This document shows, piece by piece, positions 1-8,260 of a stretch of DNA of 64,000 bases. Under the pieces are notes generated by a model, which did no database searches, was not told the DNA's origin, and was given only the letters and a program-made list of their open reading frames with translations. The position numbers and the translations under genes are program-made. The stretch is taken from positions 248,001-312,000 of the forward strand of contig NZ_PJRN01000003.1 in assembly GCF_002930105.1 (NCBI RefSeq), in the 5' to 3' direction. The stretch is from Billgrantia saliphila (GTDB taxonomy: Bacteria; Pseudomonadota; Gammaproteobacteria; Pseudomonadales; Halomonadaceae). Each line of letters begins with the position of its first letter. Within the stretch, counting starts at the first letter, position 1.

Positions 1-343
1 CTAGCGGCGAGGCGACCGCAAAGGCGGCCCACAGCACCGCCAGACCGAGGGGTACTCGAAACAGGCCCAGGGAGAACCCGCGCAGCACGAACCACTCCAG
101 CGCCAGGGTGATGCCCCCCGCCAGCACCACCAGTACGCTCAGCGCGAAGGCGACCGGCACGCCGGCGAATCCCAGCGCTACCATGCTGCTGGCCAGGTGA
201 TCGCCCTTCAGGCTGTCACGCTCGAAGAGTTCCAGCGGCGCCAGACGCAGAGCCACCAGCAGCCAATACAGCGCCACCAGCGGCAGCAGCACGCTGAATA
301 TCACGACGGGAAAGCTCACGGCGAGCTGGCGGATGGTTTCCAT
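1..343 (-). CDS. Multi-pass membrane protein, 3' end beyond the window
   Basis: An open frame starts at an ATG (341-343, minus) and stays open to the left edge, about 114 residues. A strong AGGAGG Shine-Dalgarno lies just upstream. The visible part begins METIRQLAVSFP and has three hydrophobic stretches, roughly residues 10-32, 55-80 and 90-114, so it is an inner-membrane protein. The 'FPVVIF...LYWLLV' opening recalls YqiJ-like (DUF1449) membrane proteins, whose soluble OB-fold part would follow outside the window. That family link comes from memory and is weak. It lies downstream of the RND pump operon on the same strand, separated from it by a terminator. Confidence 0.6.
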   Translation of the reverse strand, partial: METIRQLAVSFPVVIFSVLLPLVALYWLLVALRLAPLELFERDSLKGDHLASSMVALGFAGVPVAFALSVLVVLAGGITLALEWFVLRGFSLGLFRVPLGLAVLWAAFAVASPL

Positions 344-469
344 GACAGCCTCCTACACCGGTAATTAGCCGGCAAATGACCTGTACCTCCAGCATAGACC
401 AAGGCGCGAACGGCTGGAGATGCCAGGGCGGCATGCCTCATGAAAAGCGCTCAGGAAAAATCACCAGCC

Positions 470-503
470 GAAAAGAAAGGCACCACCCCGAGGGGTGGTG
501 CCT
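470..503 (-). terminator. Rho-independent terminator of the RND efflux operon
   Basis: An 11-bp perfect stem (AGGCACCACCC at 478-488 with its complement at 493-503) closes a four-base loop. On the minus strand it is followed by a T-rich tail (CCTTTCTTTTC). It lies 26 bases past the stop of the permease gene, so it ends the adaptor-permease operon. Confidence 0.9.
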
Positions 504-528
504 GGCTTGATAAAGGCGTCGCGGCCGG

Positions 529-3500
529 TCAGCCCCGTTCGCCCTCCGCCGACGCCTGGTCATGCGTCGTATCGCTACCGCGCAGCTTGCGCCGCAGCCA
601 GTCGGAAATGACGGCGATCATGGCGTAGAAGCTTGGCACGAAGCAGCTGCCCAGCACCGCCACAGAGGCCATGCCGACCGCCACCGTGGTGCCGATATGA
701 TGGCTGCTGACGTCGCTGGCCCCGCTGGCCAGCGCCAGCGGCAGGGTGCCGAAGATGAACGCCAGCGAAGTCATCACGATCGGGCGGAAGCGTAGCTCGG
801 CAGCGGTGATGGCTGCCTCGCGGATCGACTTGCCCTGCTCCTTGCGCTGCAGCTCGGCGAACTCGACGATCAGGATGGCGTTTTTGGCCGCCAGCCCCAC
901 CACCACCAGCATGCCGATTTCCACGTAGACGCTGGTGTCGAGCCCGCGCAGCGCGATGCCACCGATCCCCCCCAGGAAGGCGAAAGGCGTCGCGGTCAGC
1001 ACCGCCAGCGGCAGCGACCAGCTCTCGTACTGGGCCGCCAGGATCAGGAACACCATCACGATGCCGAACACGATGGCCAGCATCGCGGTGTTGCCCAGCT
1101 GGCTCTCCTGGTAGGCGGTGCCGGTCCAGCCCATGCCCCAGCCGCCGCCCAGCGTCTCCTCGACGATCTCTTCCATGGCGGCGATGGCCTGACCCGAGCT
1201 GTAGCCCGGAGCGGGCCCGCCCTGGAACTGGGCGCCCAGGTAGACGCCGAAGCGCGACACCACCGCCGGCTTGGCCTGGCGCTCCAGCGTCACGAACTCG
1301 GAGAGGGGAATCCGCTCGCCATTGCCGCCGCGCACCGAGACCTTGCTGATGTCGTCCGGTGTCTTGCGGTACTCGTCCTCGTTCTGCAGGTAGACCTGGA
1401 AGTTGCGGTTCTGGTAGCTGAAGTAATTGACGAAGCCGTTACCGAAGGTGTTAGACAGGGCAGCGTTGAGGTCCTCTAGCGCCACCCCGTAGCTGAGCGC
1501 CTTCTGCTGGTCGATCTCCGCCCGGTAGCCCGGCACGTTGACGTTGAAGGTGGTGAATACCTGCTGCAGCGCCGGGTGCTGATTGGCCGCCTGCATCACC
1601 TGCACCGAGGCCTGGAAAAGCTCCCGCGGGCTGGCGCCCCCGAAGGACTGCAAGTAGCCGGTGAAGCCGCCGGTGGTGGATAGCCCCATGATCGGTGGCA
1701 CGTTGAAGGCCATGGCCGAGCCGCCGGGCACTTCCGCCCCCAGCTGCATGATCCGCCCCACCAACTCGGTAGCGGTCAGCTCACGCTCCGACCACGGGTC
1801 CATGTTGATGAACATAATGCCGCGAGCGGTGTTCACCGCGCTGGAGAGGATGTCGTAGCCGGCCACCGCGGAAGAGTAGCGCACACCGGGGATCTCCTCG
1901 ATGCGCTCGCTCAGCTCGGCCATGTAGGCCCGGGTCCGCGCCAACGAGGCCGAATCGGGCAGTTGCACGCTGGCCAGCACGACCCCCTGGTCGGTTTCAG
2001 GCACCAGGGTCGAGGGTGTGATCTGATAGAGCCACCACGATCCGCCGATCACCAGGGCAGTCAGCAGCAGCGCCAGCCCCCAGAAGCGCACCAGCGCCTT
2101 GACCACCCACATGTAGGCGGCGGTAATGCCGGCGAACAGGCTGTCGAACAGACGCAGCGGCGTATTGATCGCCCGCATCAGCTTCGACTGGCCCAGCTTG
2201 GGCTTGTGCTTGATGAAAATCGCCGACAGCGCCGGGGTGAAGGTCAACGCCATCAGTGCGGAGAAGGCCACCGAGACAGCTACCGTGATGGCGAACTGCT
2301 GGTAGATCTGGCCGGTGAAGCCGCCAAGGAAGGCCACCGGCACGAACACCGCGGCCATGATCAGCGAGGTGGCGATGACCGGCCCGCCTACTTCCCGCAT
2401 GGCGCGGATGGTGGCCTGGGTGACCGTGATCTCGTCGTCCTCGCTGAGTACCCGCTCGACGTTCTCCACTACCAGGATGGCGTCGTCCACCACGATACCG
2501 ATCGAGAGTACCAGCGCGAACAGCGTCAGCAGGTTGATAGAGAAGCCGAACAAGTAGAAACCGGCGAAGGTGGCCAGCACCGAGACCGGCACCACCGACA
2601 TGGCGATCACCGTGAAGCGCCAGTTCTGCAGGAAGATGAACAGGATCACGCCGACGATCAGGAAGGCTTCGATGAAGACGTGGGTAACGGTTTCCACCGA
2701 GGCATCAATGAACAGGGTCGTGTCGTAGGGCACCACGTACTCGAGCCCCGGCGGGAAACGCCCCTCCAGCTCGTCCATGGTGTCGTACACCGCCTGCGCC
2801 GTCTCCAGGGCGTTGGCGCCCGGCTGCTGGTTGATGATGATCGGGGTCATGGAGGCGCCGTTCAACCGCGCTTCCACACCGTAGAAGGAGGCCCCCAGCT
2901 CGATGCGTGCCACGTCGTCCAGACGCAGCGCCGAGCCATCCGGGTTGGTACGCAGGAAGATATTGCGGAAATCGTCGACATCGTTCAGCCGGCCACCCGC
3001 CGTGATGGTATAGCTGAACGCGCGCGGATCGCGCTGCGGCGTGGCCGCCAGGCTGCCCGCCGGCACCTCGGTGTTCTGGGCACGAATGGCTCTCGCCACC
3101 TCGGTGGGGGTCAGGTCGTACTGAGCCAGTTTGTCCGGGTCCATCCAGATGCGCATGGCGAACTCGCCGCCACCCAATACCTCGGCCTCGCCCACGCCGG
3201 GTACCTGGCGCAGTTCGTCGAGGATATTGAGGGTCGCGTAGTTCTGCATGAAGACGTTGTTGTAGTCGCCCTCGGGGGAGATCAGCGCCACCAGCATCAG
3301 AATCGAGCTGGAGCGCAGCTCAACCGTTACGCCCTGGGCCTGCACCGCCTCTGGCAGCTGCGACAGGGCCCCCTGCACCCGGTTGTTGACGTTGATGGTG
3401 TTGATGGCGCCTTCGGTGCCGATGTTGAAGGCCACGTCCATACTCATGGAGCCGTTGTCGGCACTGGTCGAGGTCATGTAGAGCATGTCCTCGACGCCGT

Positions 3501-3714
3501 TGATGGCTTCCGCGAGCGGTGCGGCCACCGTCTGGGCCACCGTCTCGGCATCGGCACCGGGGAACTGGGCGCGTACCGAGACAGTGGGTGGCACCACGCT
3601 GGGATACTGCTCGATCGGCAACACCCGCATGCTGGCCACCCCGATCAACGTCAGGATGATCGCCAGCACCGTGGCGAAGATCGGCCGTTTGATGAAGAAA
3701 TTGGAGAAACTCAT
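529..3714 (-). CDS. RND multidrug efflux permease, AcrB/MexB (HAE1) family
   Basis: 1061 residues, full length for a hydrophobe/amphiphile efflux RND permease. It is the inner-membrane, proton-driven pump of a tripartite exporter. The N terminus MSFSNFFIKRPIFA is the family's typical opening. TM4 carries the proton-relay pair DD in GIVVDDAILVVENVE (near residue 405). TM10 carries the partner lysine in GLAAKNAILIVEFA. Two large periplasmic loops follow TM1 and TM7. The start ATG overlaps the adaptor stop codon by four bases (ATGA), so the two are translationally coupled. No TolC-like outer-membrane gene is present in the window, so the outer channel must be encoded elsewhere. Substrates cannot be read from the sequence. 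Confidence 0.96.
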   Translation of the reverse strand: MSFSNFFIKRPIFATVLAIILTLIGVASMRVLPIEQYPSVVPPTVSVRAQFPGADAETVAQTVAAPLAEAINGVEDMLYMTSTSADNGSMSMDVAFNIGTEGAINTINVNNRVQGALSQLPEAVQAQGVTVELRSSSILMLVALISPEGDYNNVFMQNYATLNILDELRQVPGVGEAEVLGGGEFAMRIWMDPDKLAQYDLTPTEVARAIRAQNTEVPAGSLAATPQRDPRAFSYTITAGGRLNDVDDFRNIFLRTNPDGSALRLDDVARIELGASFYGVEARLNGASMTPIIINQQPGANALETAQAVYDTMDELEGRFPPGLEYVVPYDTTLFIDASVETVTHVFIEAFLIVGVILFIFLQNWRFTVIAMSVVPVSVLATFAGFYLFGFSINLLTLFALVLSIGIVVDDAILVVENVERVLSEDDEITVTQATIRAMREVGGPVIATSLIMAAVFVPVAFLGGFTGQIYQQFAITVAVSVAFSALMALTFTPALSAIFIKHKPKLGQSKLMRAINTPLRLFDSLFAGITAAYMWVVKALVRFWGLALLLTALVIGGSWWLYQITPSTLVPETDQGVVLASVQLPDSASLARTRAYMAELSERIEEIPGVRYSSAVAGYDILSSAVNTARGIMFINMDPWSERELTATELVGRIMQLGAEVPGGSAMAFNVPPIMGLSTTGGFTGYLQSFGGASPRELFQASVQVMQAANQHPALQQVFTTFNVNVPGYRAEIDQQKALSYGVALEDLNAALSNTFGNGFVNYFSYQNRNFQVYLQNEDEYRKTPDDISKVSVRGGNGERIPLSEFVTLERQAKPAVVSRFGVYLGAQFQGGPAPGYSSGQAIAAMEEIVEETLGGGWGMGWTGTAYQESQLGNTAMLAIVFGIVMVFLILAAQYESWSLPLAVLTATPFAFLGGIGGIALRGLDTSVYVEIGMLVVVGLAAKNAILIVEFAELQRKEQGKSIREAAITAAELRFRPIVMTSLAFIFGTLPLALASGASDVSSHHIGTTVAVGMASVAVLGSCFVPSFYAMIAVISDWLRRKLRGSDTTHDQASAEGERG

Positions 3715-4976
3715 GTGGCGTCGTCCTCGCCGGCCTCGGCAGGTGCCGCGCCCTCATCCATGGCAGAGGCGGCTTCTCGTTCAGCCTCGGCTTCGGCCTG
3801 CTCGACCTCTTCGCCCAACTCTTCGGCATCGCCATCGAACGGCTGCGGCTCGATGGGCGTACCGGGTTCGATGCCGGCGGGATCGCCGACTACGACACGC
3901 TCGCCTGGCTCGAGGCCATCACGGATGATCTGCCAAGGCCCGGCCACCTCGCCCAAGTCCACCGTGCGGGCGCGCGCCACGTCGTCCTCGTCGAGCACGA
4001 ACACCTGGGGCCCCATCAGACCCTGGGTAATGGCGATCTCGGGCACCGCCAGCACATCGAAGCGGCGTAGCCCCACCAGGCTGACGCGGGCGAACTGACC
4101 CGGCAGCACGCGGCCATCCGGATTGGCGAACGTGGCGCTGGCTTGTACGGTGCTGGTGGCCTCATCCACCCGTGAGCCGAGAAAATCGAGGTGCCCTTCC
4201 AGCATCTCGCCCTCGGCAGCGCCCGCTCCGGGCACCCGCAATACGGCCTGGATCTCCTCGAGCGTTTGCTCGCGCAGTTGATGGCGCAGCTCGAAAGCGT
4301 CGCGCTGCGGCAGTTGGAAACGCACCTCCAGCGGGTCCAGTGGCGTGATGGTGGCTAACGCCGTACCGGAACTCACCAGGTTACCCACGTTTACCTGCGA
4401 AAGCCCAATCCTGCCCGACACCGGGGCCGTCACTTCGGCGTAGCCCAGATCGATACGTGCGCTCTCCAGCGCCGCTTCGGCCTGGGCGACGGCGGCCTGG
4501 GCGACACCCAGCTCGGCGCGTGCCTGATCGACCTGCTGGCGGCTCACGGAGTTCTGGTTCAACAGCCGCTCGAAGCGCTCGGCGTCGCGTTGGGCACGGG
4601 CCAGCTCGGCACGCGCACTTTGCAGGTCGGCCTCGCGCTGGTTCACCGCCGCCTGATAGAGATCGGGTTCGATGGTGTAGAGCTTCTGCCCCCTCTCCAC
4701 CATCTGGCCGGGTTCGAAATGGCGCTCCTCAAGGAAACCGGTGACCCGTGCCACCAGGGTGACCTCATCGTCGCTACGCAGCAACGAGGCATAGGCCTTT
4801 TCCAGAGCGATATCCCGTTTCGTGATTTCCACGACCTCCACCGGATGCGGGGGCCGCTCCCGGTTGCCGCCCTGCGGGGCCTGATCGGGCGAATCATCCT
4901 GGCCACAAGCGGCCAACAGCAGGCCAGCGGCCACCGTCAGCAGGATGTGCCGGCCGTGTCGGAACAGGATTTTCAT
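3711..4976 (-). CDS. RND efflux periplasmic adaptor lipoprotein, AcrA/MexA family
   Basis: 421 residues. The N terminus is a lipoprotein signal with lipobox LLAAC, so Cys24 would be lipidated and the protein anchored on the periplasmic side of the inner membrane. A biotinyl-lipoyl-like half motif, an alpha-helical hairpin (about residues 100-165, rich in A, Q, R and E) and a beta-barrel region follow in the usual HlyD/MFP order. The C terminus is unusually acidic and Ala/Glu-rich (about residues 380-421). It couples the RND permease to an outer-membrane channel. It is first in the operon and lies behind an AcrR-like operator. Confidence 0.94.
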   Translation of the reverse strand: MKILFRHGRHILLTVAAGLLLAACGQDDSPDQAPQGGNRERPPHPVEVVEITKRDIALEKAYASLLRSDDEVTLVARVTGFLEERHFEPGQMVERGQKLYTIEPDLYQAAVNQREADLQSARAELARAQRDAERFERLLNQNSVSRQQVDQARAELGVAQAAVAQAEAALESARIDLGYAEVTAPVSGRIGLSQVNVGNLVSSGTALATITPLDPLEVRFQLPQRDAFELRHQLREQTLEEIQAVLRVPGAGAAEGEMLEGHLDFLGSRVDEATSTVQASATFANPDGRVLPGQFARVSLVGLRRFDVLAVPEIAITQGLMGPQVFVLDEDDVARARTVDLGEVAGPWQIIRDGLEPGERVVVGDPAGIEPGTPIEPQPFDGDAEELGEEVEQAEAEAEREAASAMDEGAAPAEAGEDDAT

Positions 4977-5017
4977 GGTCTGAGTCGTTCCCGTGATGTG
5001 CGTAAAGAAGCATCGAG

Positions 5018-5046
5018 TTTACATTCACACATGTATGGAAGTAAAT
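5018..5046. promoter_or_regulatory. AcrR-like TetR-family operator upstream of the RND operon
   Basis: The stretch ACATTCACACATGTATGGA (5021-5039) lies 45 bases upstream of the adaptor start. It matches 17 of 19 positions of the core of the E. coli acrAB operator bound by AcrR, as I recall that site. Outer TTTAC and GTAAA blocks extend the symmetry. In many bacteria the TetR repressor gene is divergent from the pump genes. Here no TetR gene is adjacent. Confidence 0.55.
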
Positions 5047-5152
5047 GTTAGGGAGCTAAACAGCTGCGCCAAACACTGCCAGTCAGTGATGCGATGAATC
5101 CCGAATGTAGAAGGGGCCACGGGGAGACCCCCCTACGAGCGAACACATCCAC

Positions 5153-5557
5153 TCACTCGGAGCGAGGCCGACTGCGTATTATCCGCCCTTGCGGATGGAC
5201 CTCGATGCGACCGCCACTACCCTCGCCCACCACGTCGTCGCGCCACATGTCCGGGCGTTGTCGCGGTCTTACTTCATCGGGCCGGGGCGGCTCATCGGGG
5301 CGAGGCAGGCCGGCGTTGGGCACGTAGCGCTCGAATAGCGACGCGGGAAGTTCCAGCACGAAGGAGGAATCGTGTCGCCTACGCTCGCGCCAGCGTTCGC
5401 GATGCCAGGCGAAGGGCTGGAAAACCGGTTGCCAGGCGGGAGACGACGAGTCACGGCGTGGCTCCCCCGGTTCCGCCCAGGCGGAAGCACTCAGGGCAAG
5501 CCATCCCGCCAACAACAGTGAACGCAAGCCGACTCGTTCGAGTCCCAACGATTTCAT
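5153..5557 (-). CDS. Small secreted protein of unknown function
   Basis: 134 residues with a clear Sec signal peptide: basic start, hydrophobic core LLLAGWLALSASAWA, probable cleavage after AWA at about residue 28. The mature part is very rich in Arg and Pro and has no cysteines or recognisable domain. A purine-rich GGGGGGA precedes the ATG at 5555-5557. It stands alone between the pump operon and the LpxR-like gene. The composition could partly reflect high GC content, so reality of the gene rests mainly on the signal peptide and ribosome binding site. Confidence 0.5.
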   Translation of the reverse strand: MKSLGLERVGLRSLLLAGWLALSASAWAEPGEPRRDSSSPAWQPVFQPFAWHRERWRERRRHDSSFVLELPASLFERYVPNAGLPRPDEPPRPDEVRPRQRPDMWRDDVVGEGSGGRIEVHPQGRIIRSRPRSE

Positions 5558-5773
5558 CGTATCGTCCCCCCCTGTGCCTCGCTTTCCACCCCATCCGGGC
5601 AGGCTTCAGTATAGGTGGGCTGCCGCGCGGGGCTAGCCGCGTAAATCAAGCGGTTCGATGCATCATGCCTCGTGGGCAGGGCCGTCGGTCGCAGGCCAGC
5701 AGCTCGTCTGTCCCGCCCTGGCCCGCCACCGACTCTACGAGGTGTGGAGGCTTACAACGGGCGTCGTGCTGAG

Positions 5774-6766
5774 CTACAGGTGATAGCTCAGCGACAGCGC
5801 GCCGTGCACGGTGCTGTTCTCCTGGCCTTCGAACTCTCTACTACGCCAAACATGCGCCAAGCTCACCTCCCAACGCTCCCAGGTCAACGCCAGTCCTAGC
5901 ACAGCGTCGCCGACCAGCTCCCGGCGGTCGACCGAGTGGCTGTCACGCACGGTGTTGCCGTCCAGCAGCAGGTTGTGTGCCGTATAGCGACCCTGCAATG
6001 CGGCAAAAAGATGCCAGCCGCGGGCCGGTGACATCGAGACCTGTCGATAGCCGCCTTGCTCAACCCCCAGCGACGGCCAGCCCATGCTGTTGTCCAGCCC
6101 TTGGCCAAGACGCAAGCCGTAACCCGCTCCGGCCTGAACGACGAGATTGCCAAGGGATGCCGAGAGTCCCGGCCCGTGCTGCATTTCCATTGTCCCCAGC
6201 GACTGGCGATGCCACCAGTGACGGCGGTAAGACGCGTTGAGGATGGGCTCGTTACCCAACTGGTGGGACCAACCGCGTGGTCGTTGGCTGCTGGTGAAAC
6301 GGTGCACCTCGCGCTGGACGCTGTCGGCCGCCGCGACAGGCCCGACCGCGCCGACGTCGAACTGCAGCGCCTCTTCACGCTGCCAGGCGCCGCGCAGCGG
6401 TTGCCGGCCATACAGGGAAAGGCCGCCCAGCACCAGGCCGGCATAGGGGCGGTCATCCTCAATGAGGTCGTGTCGCTCCACCTCCACCGGCGTGTACATG
6501 CGGTAGCTCAGGTGGAAGCTCAGCGTGTCGACCTGATTCAGCCAGCCTTGCGGCAGGCCTGCGGCGATTCGCTGGCTCCAGTGATCCGGCGCCGCCGCCT
6601 GGGTCCAGATAAGTTCCATGCCGGCCGTGTAGTTGGCGTCATCCCGGCTGAGCATGCCGTCGTTGTCCAGCTGCAGCGTGACGACACCCGGGTCGGCCAA
6701 AACCTGTGTGGCCAGGAGACAGCCGACGGCCCATGCGCCAGCGAAACCGCCCATGCTTCGATACAT
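5774..6766 (-). CDS. LpxR-family outer-membrane lipid A 3'-O-deacylase (DUF2219)
   Basis: 330 residues with a signal peptide ending near LADP (residue 25). LpxR is a 12-strand outer-membrane barrel that removes the 3'-acyloxyacyl group of lipid A. Family marks are visible: LQLDNDG near the mature N terminus (the Asn-Asp pair that binds calcium in LpxR), YTAGMELIW, EDDRPYAG and the REVHRF segment holding the catalytic histidine, followed by PRGWSHQL. Alternating hydrophobic strands and the C-terminal LSLSYHL fit a barrel. It is monocistronic. Activity on lipid A is inferred from the family; other DUF2219 members are uncharacterised. Confidence 0.82.
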   Translation of the reverse strand: MYRSMGGFAGAWAVGCLLATQVLADPGVVTLQLDNDGMLSRDDANYTAGMELIWTQAAAPDHWSQRIAAGLPQGWLNQVDTLSFHLSYRMYTPVEVERHDLIEDDRPYAGLVLGGLSLYGRQPLRGAWQREEALQFDVGAVGPVAAADSVQREVHRFTSSQRPRGWSHQLGNEPILNASYRRHWWHRQSLGTMEMQHGPGLSASLGNLVVQAGAGYGLRLGQGLDNSMGWPSLGVEQGGYRQVSMSPARGWHLFAALQGRYTAHNLLLDGNTVRDSHSVDRRELVGDAVLGLALTWERWEVSLAHVWRSREFEGQENSTVHGALSLSYHL

Positions 6767-6799
6767 AGCGACAGCCCTCTTCCTTGAGCAGGCTAATGA

Positions 6800-6817
6800 A
6801 CATACTCGAGTGTATGT
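6800..6817. promoter_or_regulatory. Inverted repeat ACATAC-N6-GTATGT in the lpxR/kinase intergenic region
   Basis: Perfect 6-bp arms with a six-base spacer (TCGAGT) lie 34 bases upstream of the LpxR-like start. The half-sites ACATAC/GTATGT are the same as those of AcrR-type operators, so a TetR-family regulator is a reasonable guess. This is sequence symmetry only. Confidence 0.35.
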
Positions 6818-6877
6818 ACGCTACGGCATAGTGGGCAAGCCTATTCAAACAAACTTTTGAATGAGCGATCCGTCGCG

Positions 6878-7717
6878 TCATGCCTGCTCGACAATGGCCA
6901 CCGCCCGCTCAACCGCGCCACGGTAGCCTCCACCGAACAGCAGCAAGTGATTGAGCAAGGGGTAGAGCTGGAATAGCGCCTCGCGCCGCGGCCAATCGTC
7001 GGGAGCCCGGCCATTCCAGTAGGCCTCGAAGAACGCCTCACCCGGCGAGCCGAACAGGGTCAGCATGGCGAGATCGACTTCGGGATAGTGGCGATAGACC
7101 GCCGGGTCGAGGATCGCGGGCCCTTGGGGAGTATGCAGCACATTTCCCGACCACAGGTCGCCGTGCAACAGGCTCGCCGGGGCATGCGGCAGCCACGCAT
7201 CGAGACCCTCCGCCACGACCTCGATGCGGCCGCGCAGCCGCGCGTCCAGCAGGCCGCGTTCGTGGCAGGCCTGGGCCAGCGGCAACAGACGCCGCTCGCG
7301 CTGAAAGTCGCGCCCGTCGGCAAGCGGTGCGTTGGGTTGCGGGGTAAGGCCGCAGGCATTGTCGCGGTGCCAGCCATGCTCATCCGCAACGTTGTCGTGC
7401 AGTGCCTTGAGACCGTCGCCCAGCGTTGACGCGGAACGCACTGAGCGCGAGCCACTCTTCAGCGCCTCCATGATCAGCCATTCCCCTTCCAGTGCCAGCA
7501 CCTCGGGTACCACCAGGGAGCTGGCCGCCTCGTGCAGCGCCCTGAGCCCGTCGGCCTCGCCGCTCAAACGTTCGGGATCGTCGCGCTTGGCCACGACCGC
7601 CCCCTGATCGGTGTCCAGCCAGTAGACCGCCGCGATATCGCCGCCGCTCATTGCCCGCGGCTCCCCGCGTGGCGTCAGTCCGCTGCGTTCAAGGAGAATC
7701 GCCAATCCGGTTTGCAT
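6878..7717 (-). CDS. Fructosamine kinase family protein (FN3K/YniA-like)
   Basis: 279 residues, typical of bacterial fructosamine/ribulosamine kinase-like proteins in the aminoglycoside phosphotransferase fold. Visible motifs are VVAKRD with the ATP-binding lysine (about residue 43), the catalytic loop LLHGDLWSGNV and the metal-binding ILDPAVYRHYPEVDLAM. These enzymes phosphorylate ketoamine adducts on proteins or free amino acids so that they break down (deglycation). AAGGTGG precedes the ATG. It is monocistronic and divergent from the NIF3-like gene. Confidence 0.88.
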   Translation of the reverse strand: MQTGLAILLERSGLTPRGEPRAMSGGDIAAVYWLDTDQGAVVAKRDDPERLSGEADGLRALHEAASSLVVPEVLALEGEWLIMEALKSGSRSVRSASTLGDGLKALHDNVADEHGWHRDNACGLTPQPNAPLADGRDFQRERRLLPLAQACHERGLLDARLRGRIEVVAEGLDAWLPHAPASLLHGDLWSGNVLHTPQGPAILDPAVYRHYPEVDLAMLTLFGSPGEAFFEAYWNGRAPDDWPRREALFQLYPLLNHLLLFGGGYRGAVERAVAIVEQA

Positions 7718-7790
7718 GAACCACCTTCCGCGCCGCTACGATAAGAACAGGTCGTCTGCCGCTCTAGCGTAGGGGACAGGTCGACCACCC

Positions 7791-7830
7791 TGCCATAGCG
7801 GGCGACGTGTTCCGCCATCCCGCTATGGCA
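7791..7830. repeat. 12-bp perfect inverted repeat between divergent genes
   Basis: TGCCATAGCGGG (7791-7802) is repeated inverted as CCCGCTATGGCA (7819-7830) with a 16-base spacer. It lies between the divergent kinase-like and NIF3-like genes. No T-run follows on either strand, so it is not a standard terminator. It may be an operator or an RNA hairpin in the plus-strand leader. Confidence 0.6.
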
Positions 7831-7911
7831 CAAAGACGAATCGAGCGTTATCAGGCCATGGCAAGAATGGGCATGGCGATGGACAGAAATGAATGTCACG
7901 AGGATAGAACC

Positions 7912-8223
7912 ATGTACAAGCTCGCCTTCTTCGTTCCTGTCGAGGATGCCGAAGCGGTCAAGGAAGCCGTGTTCGCCACCGGAGCCGGGCGTATCGGCGA
8001 TTACGAGGCCTGCTGTTTCCAGACCTTGGGCACCGGCCAGTTTCGCCCGCTCGACGGCGCCGACCCGCACATCGGTCAGGTCGGCGAGCTGGAGCGCGTG
8101 GAAGAGGCCAAGGTGGAACTGGTCTGCGAGAATCATCTGATTCGCGAGGCCGTCACGGCCCTGAAGACGGCTCACCCCTACGAGGAGCCGGCCTTCGACG
8201 TGTGGAAACTCGAGGTTTTCTAG
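7912..8223 (+). CDS. Stand-alone NIF3/YqfO-type domain protein
   Basis: 103 residues from an ATG preceded by GAGGA. Upstream in-frame starts lack a ribosome binding site. The protein matches the PII/CutA-like insert domain of NIF3 family proteins: KLAFFVPVEDAEAV, GAGRIGDYEACCF, GTGQFRPLDGADPHIG, VGELERVEEAKVEL and the closing HPYEEPAFDVW. The dinuclear-metal part of full NIF3 proteins is absent. Short single-domain versions are known in gammaproteobacteria, so this is not an obvious truncation. Function is unknown; a small-molecule or metal-sensing role is only a guess. Confidence 0.85.
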   Translation: MYKLAFFVPVEDAEAVKEAVFATGAGRIGDYEACCFQTLGTGQFRPLDGADPHIGQVGELERVEEAKVELVCENHLIREAVTALKTAHPYEEPAFDVWKLEVF

Positions 8224-8260
8224 CCTCTTCTTCCAGCCGCTTACCGGATAGCATTCGCAC

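Noticed and set aside
1963..4098. A plus-strand open frame of about 711 codons antisense to the RND permease and adaptor genes
   Set aside because: It is rich in His, Arg, Gly and Gln without domain pattern and lies fully opposite well-supported RND genes. Long antisense frames are expected in GC-rich DNA.
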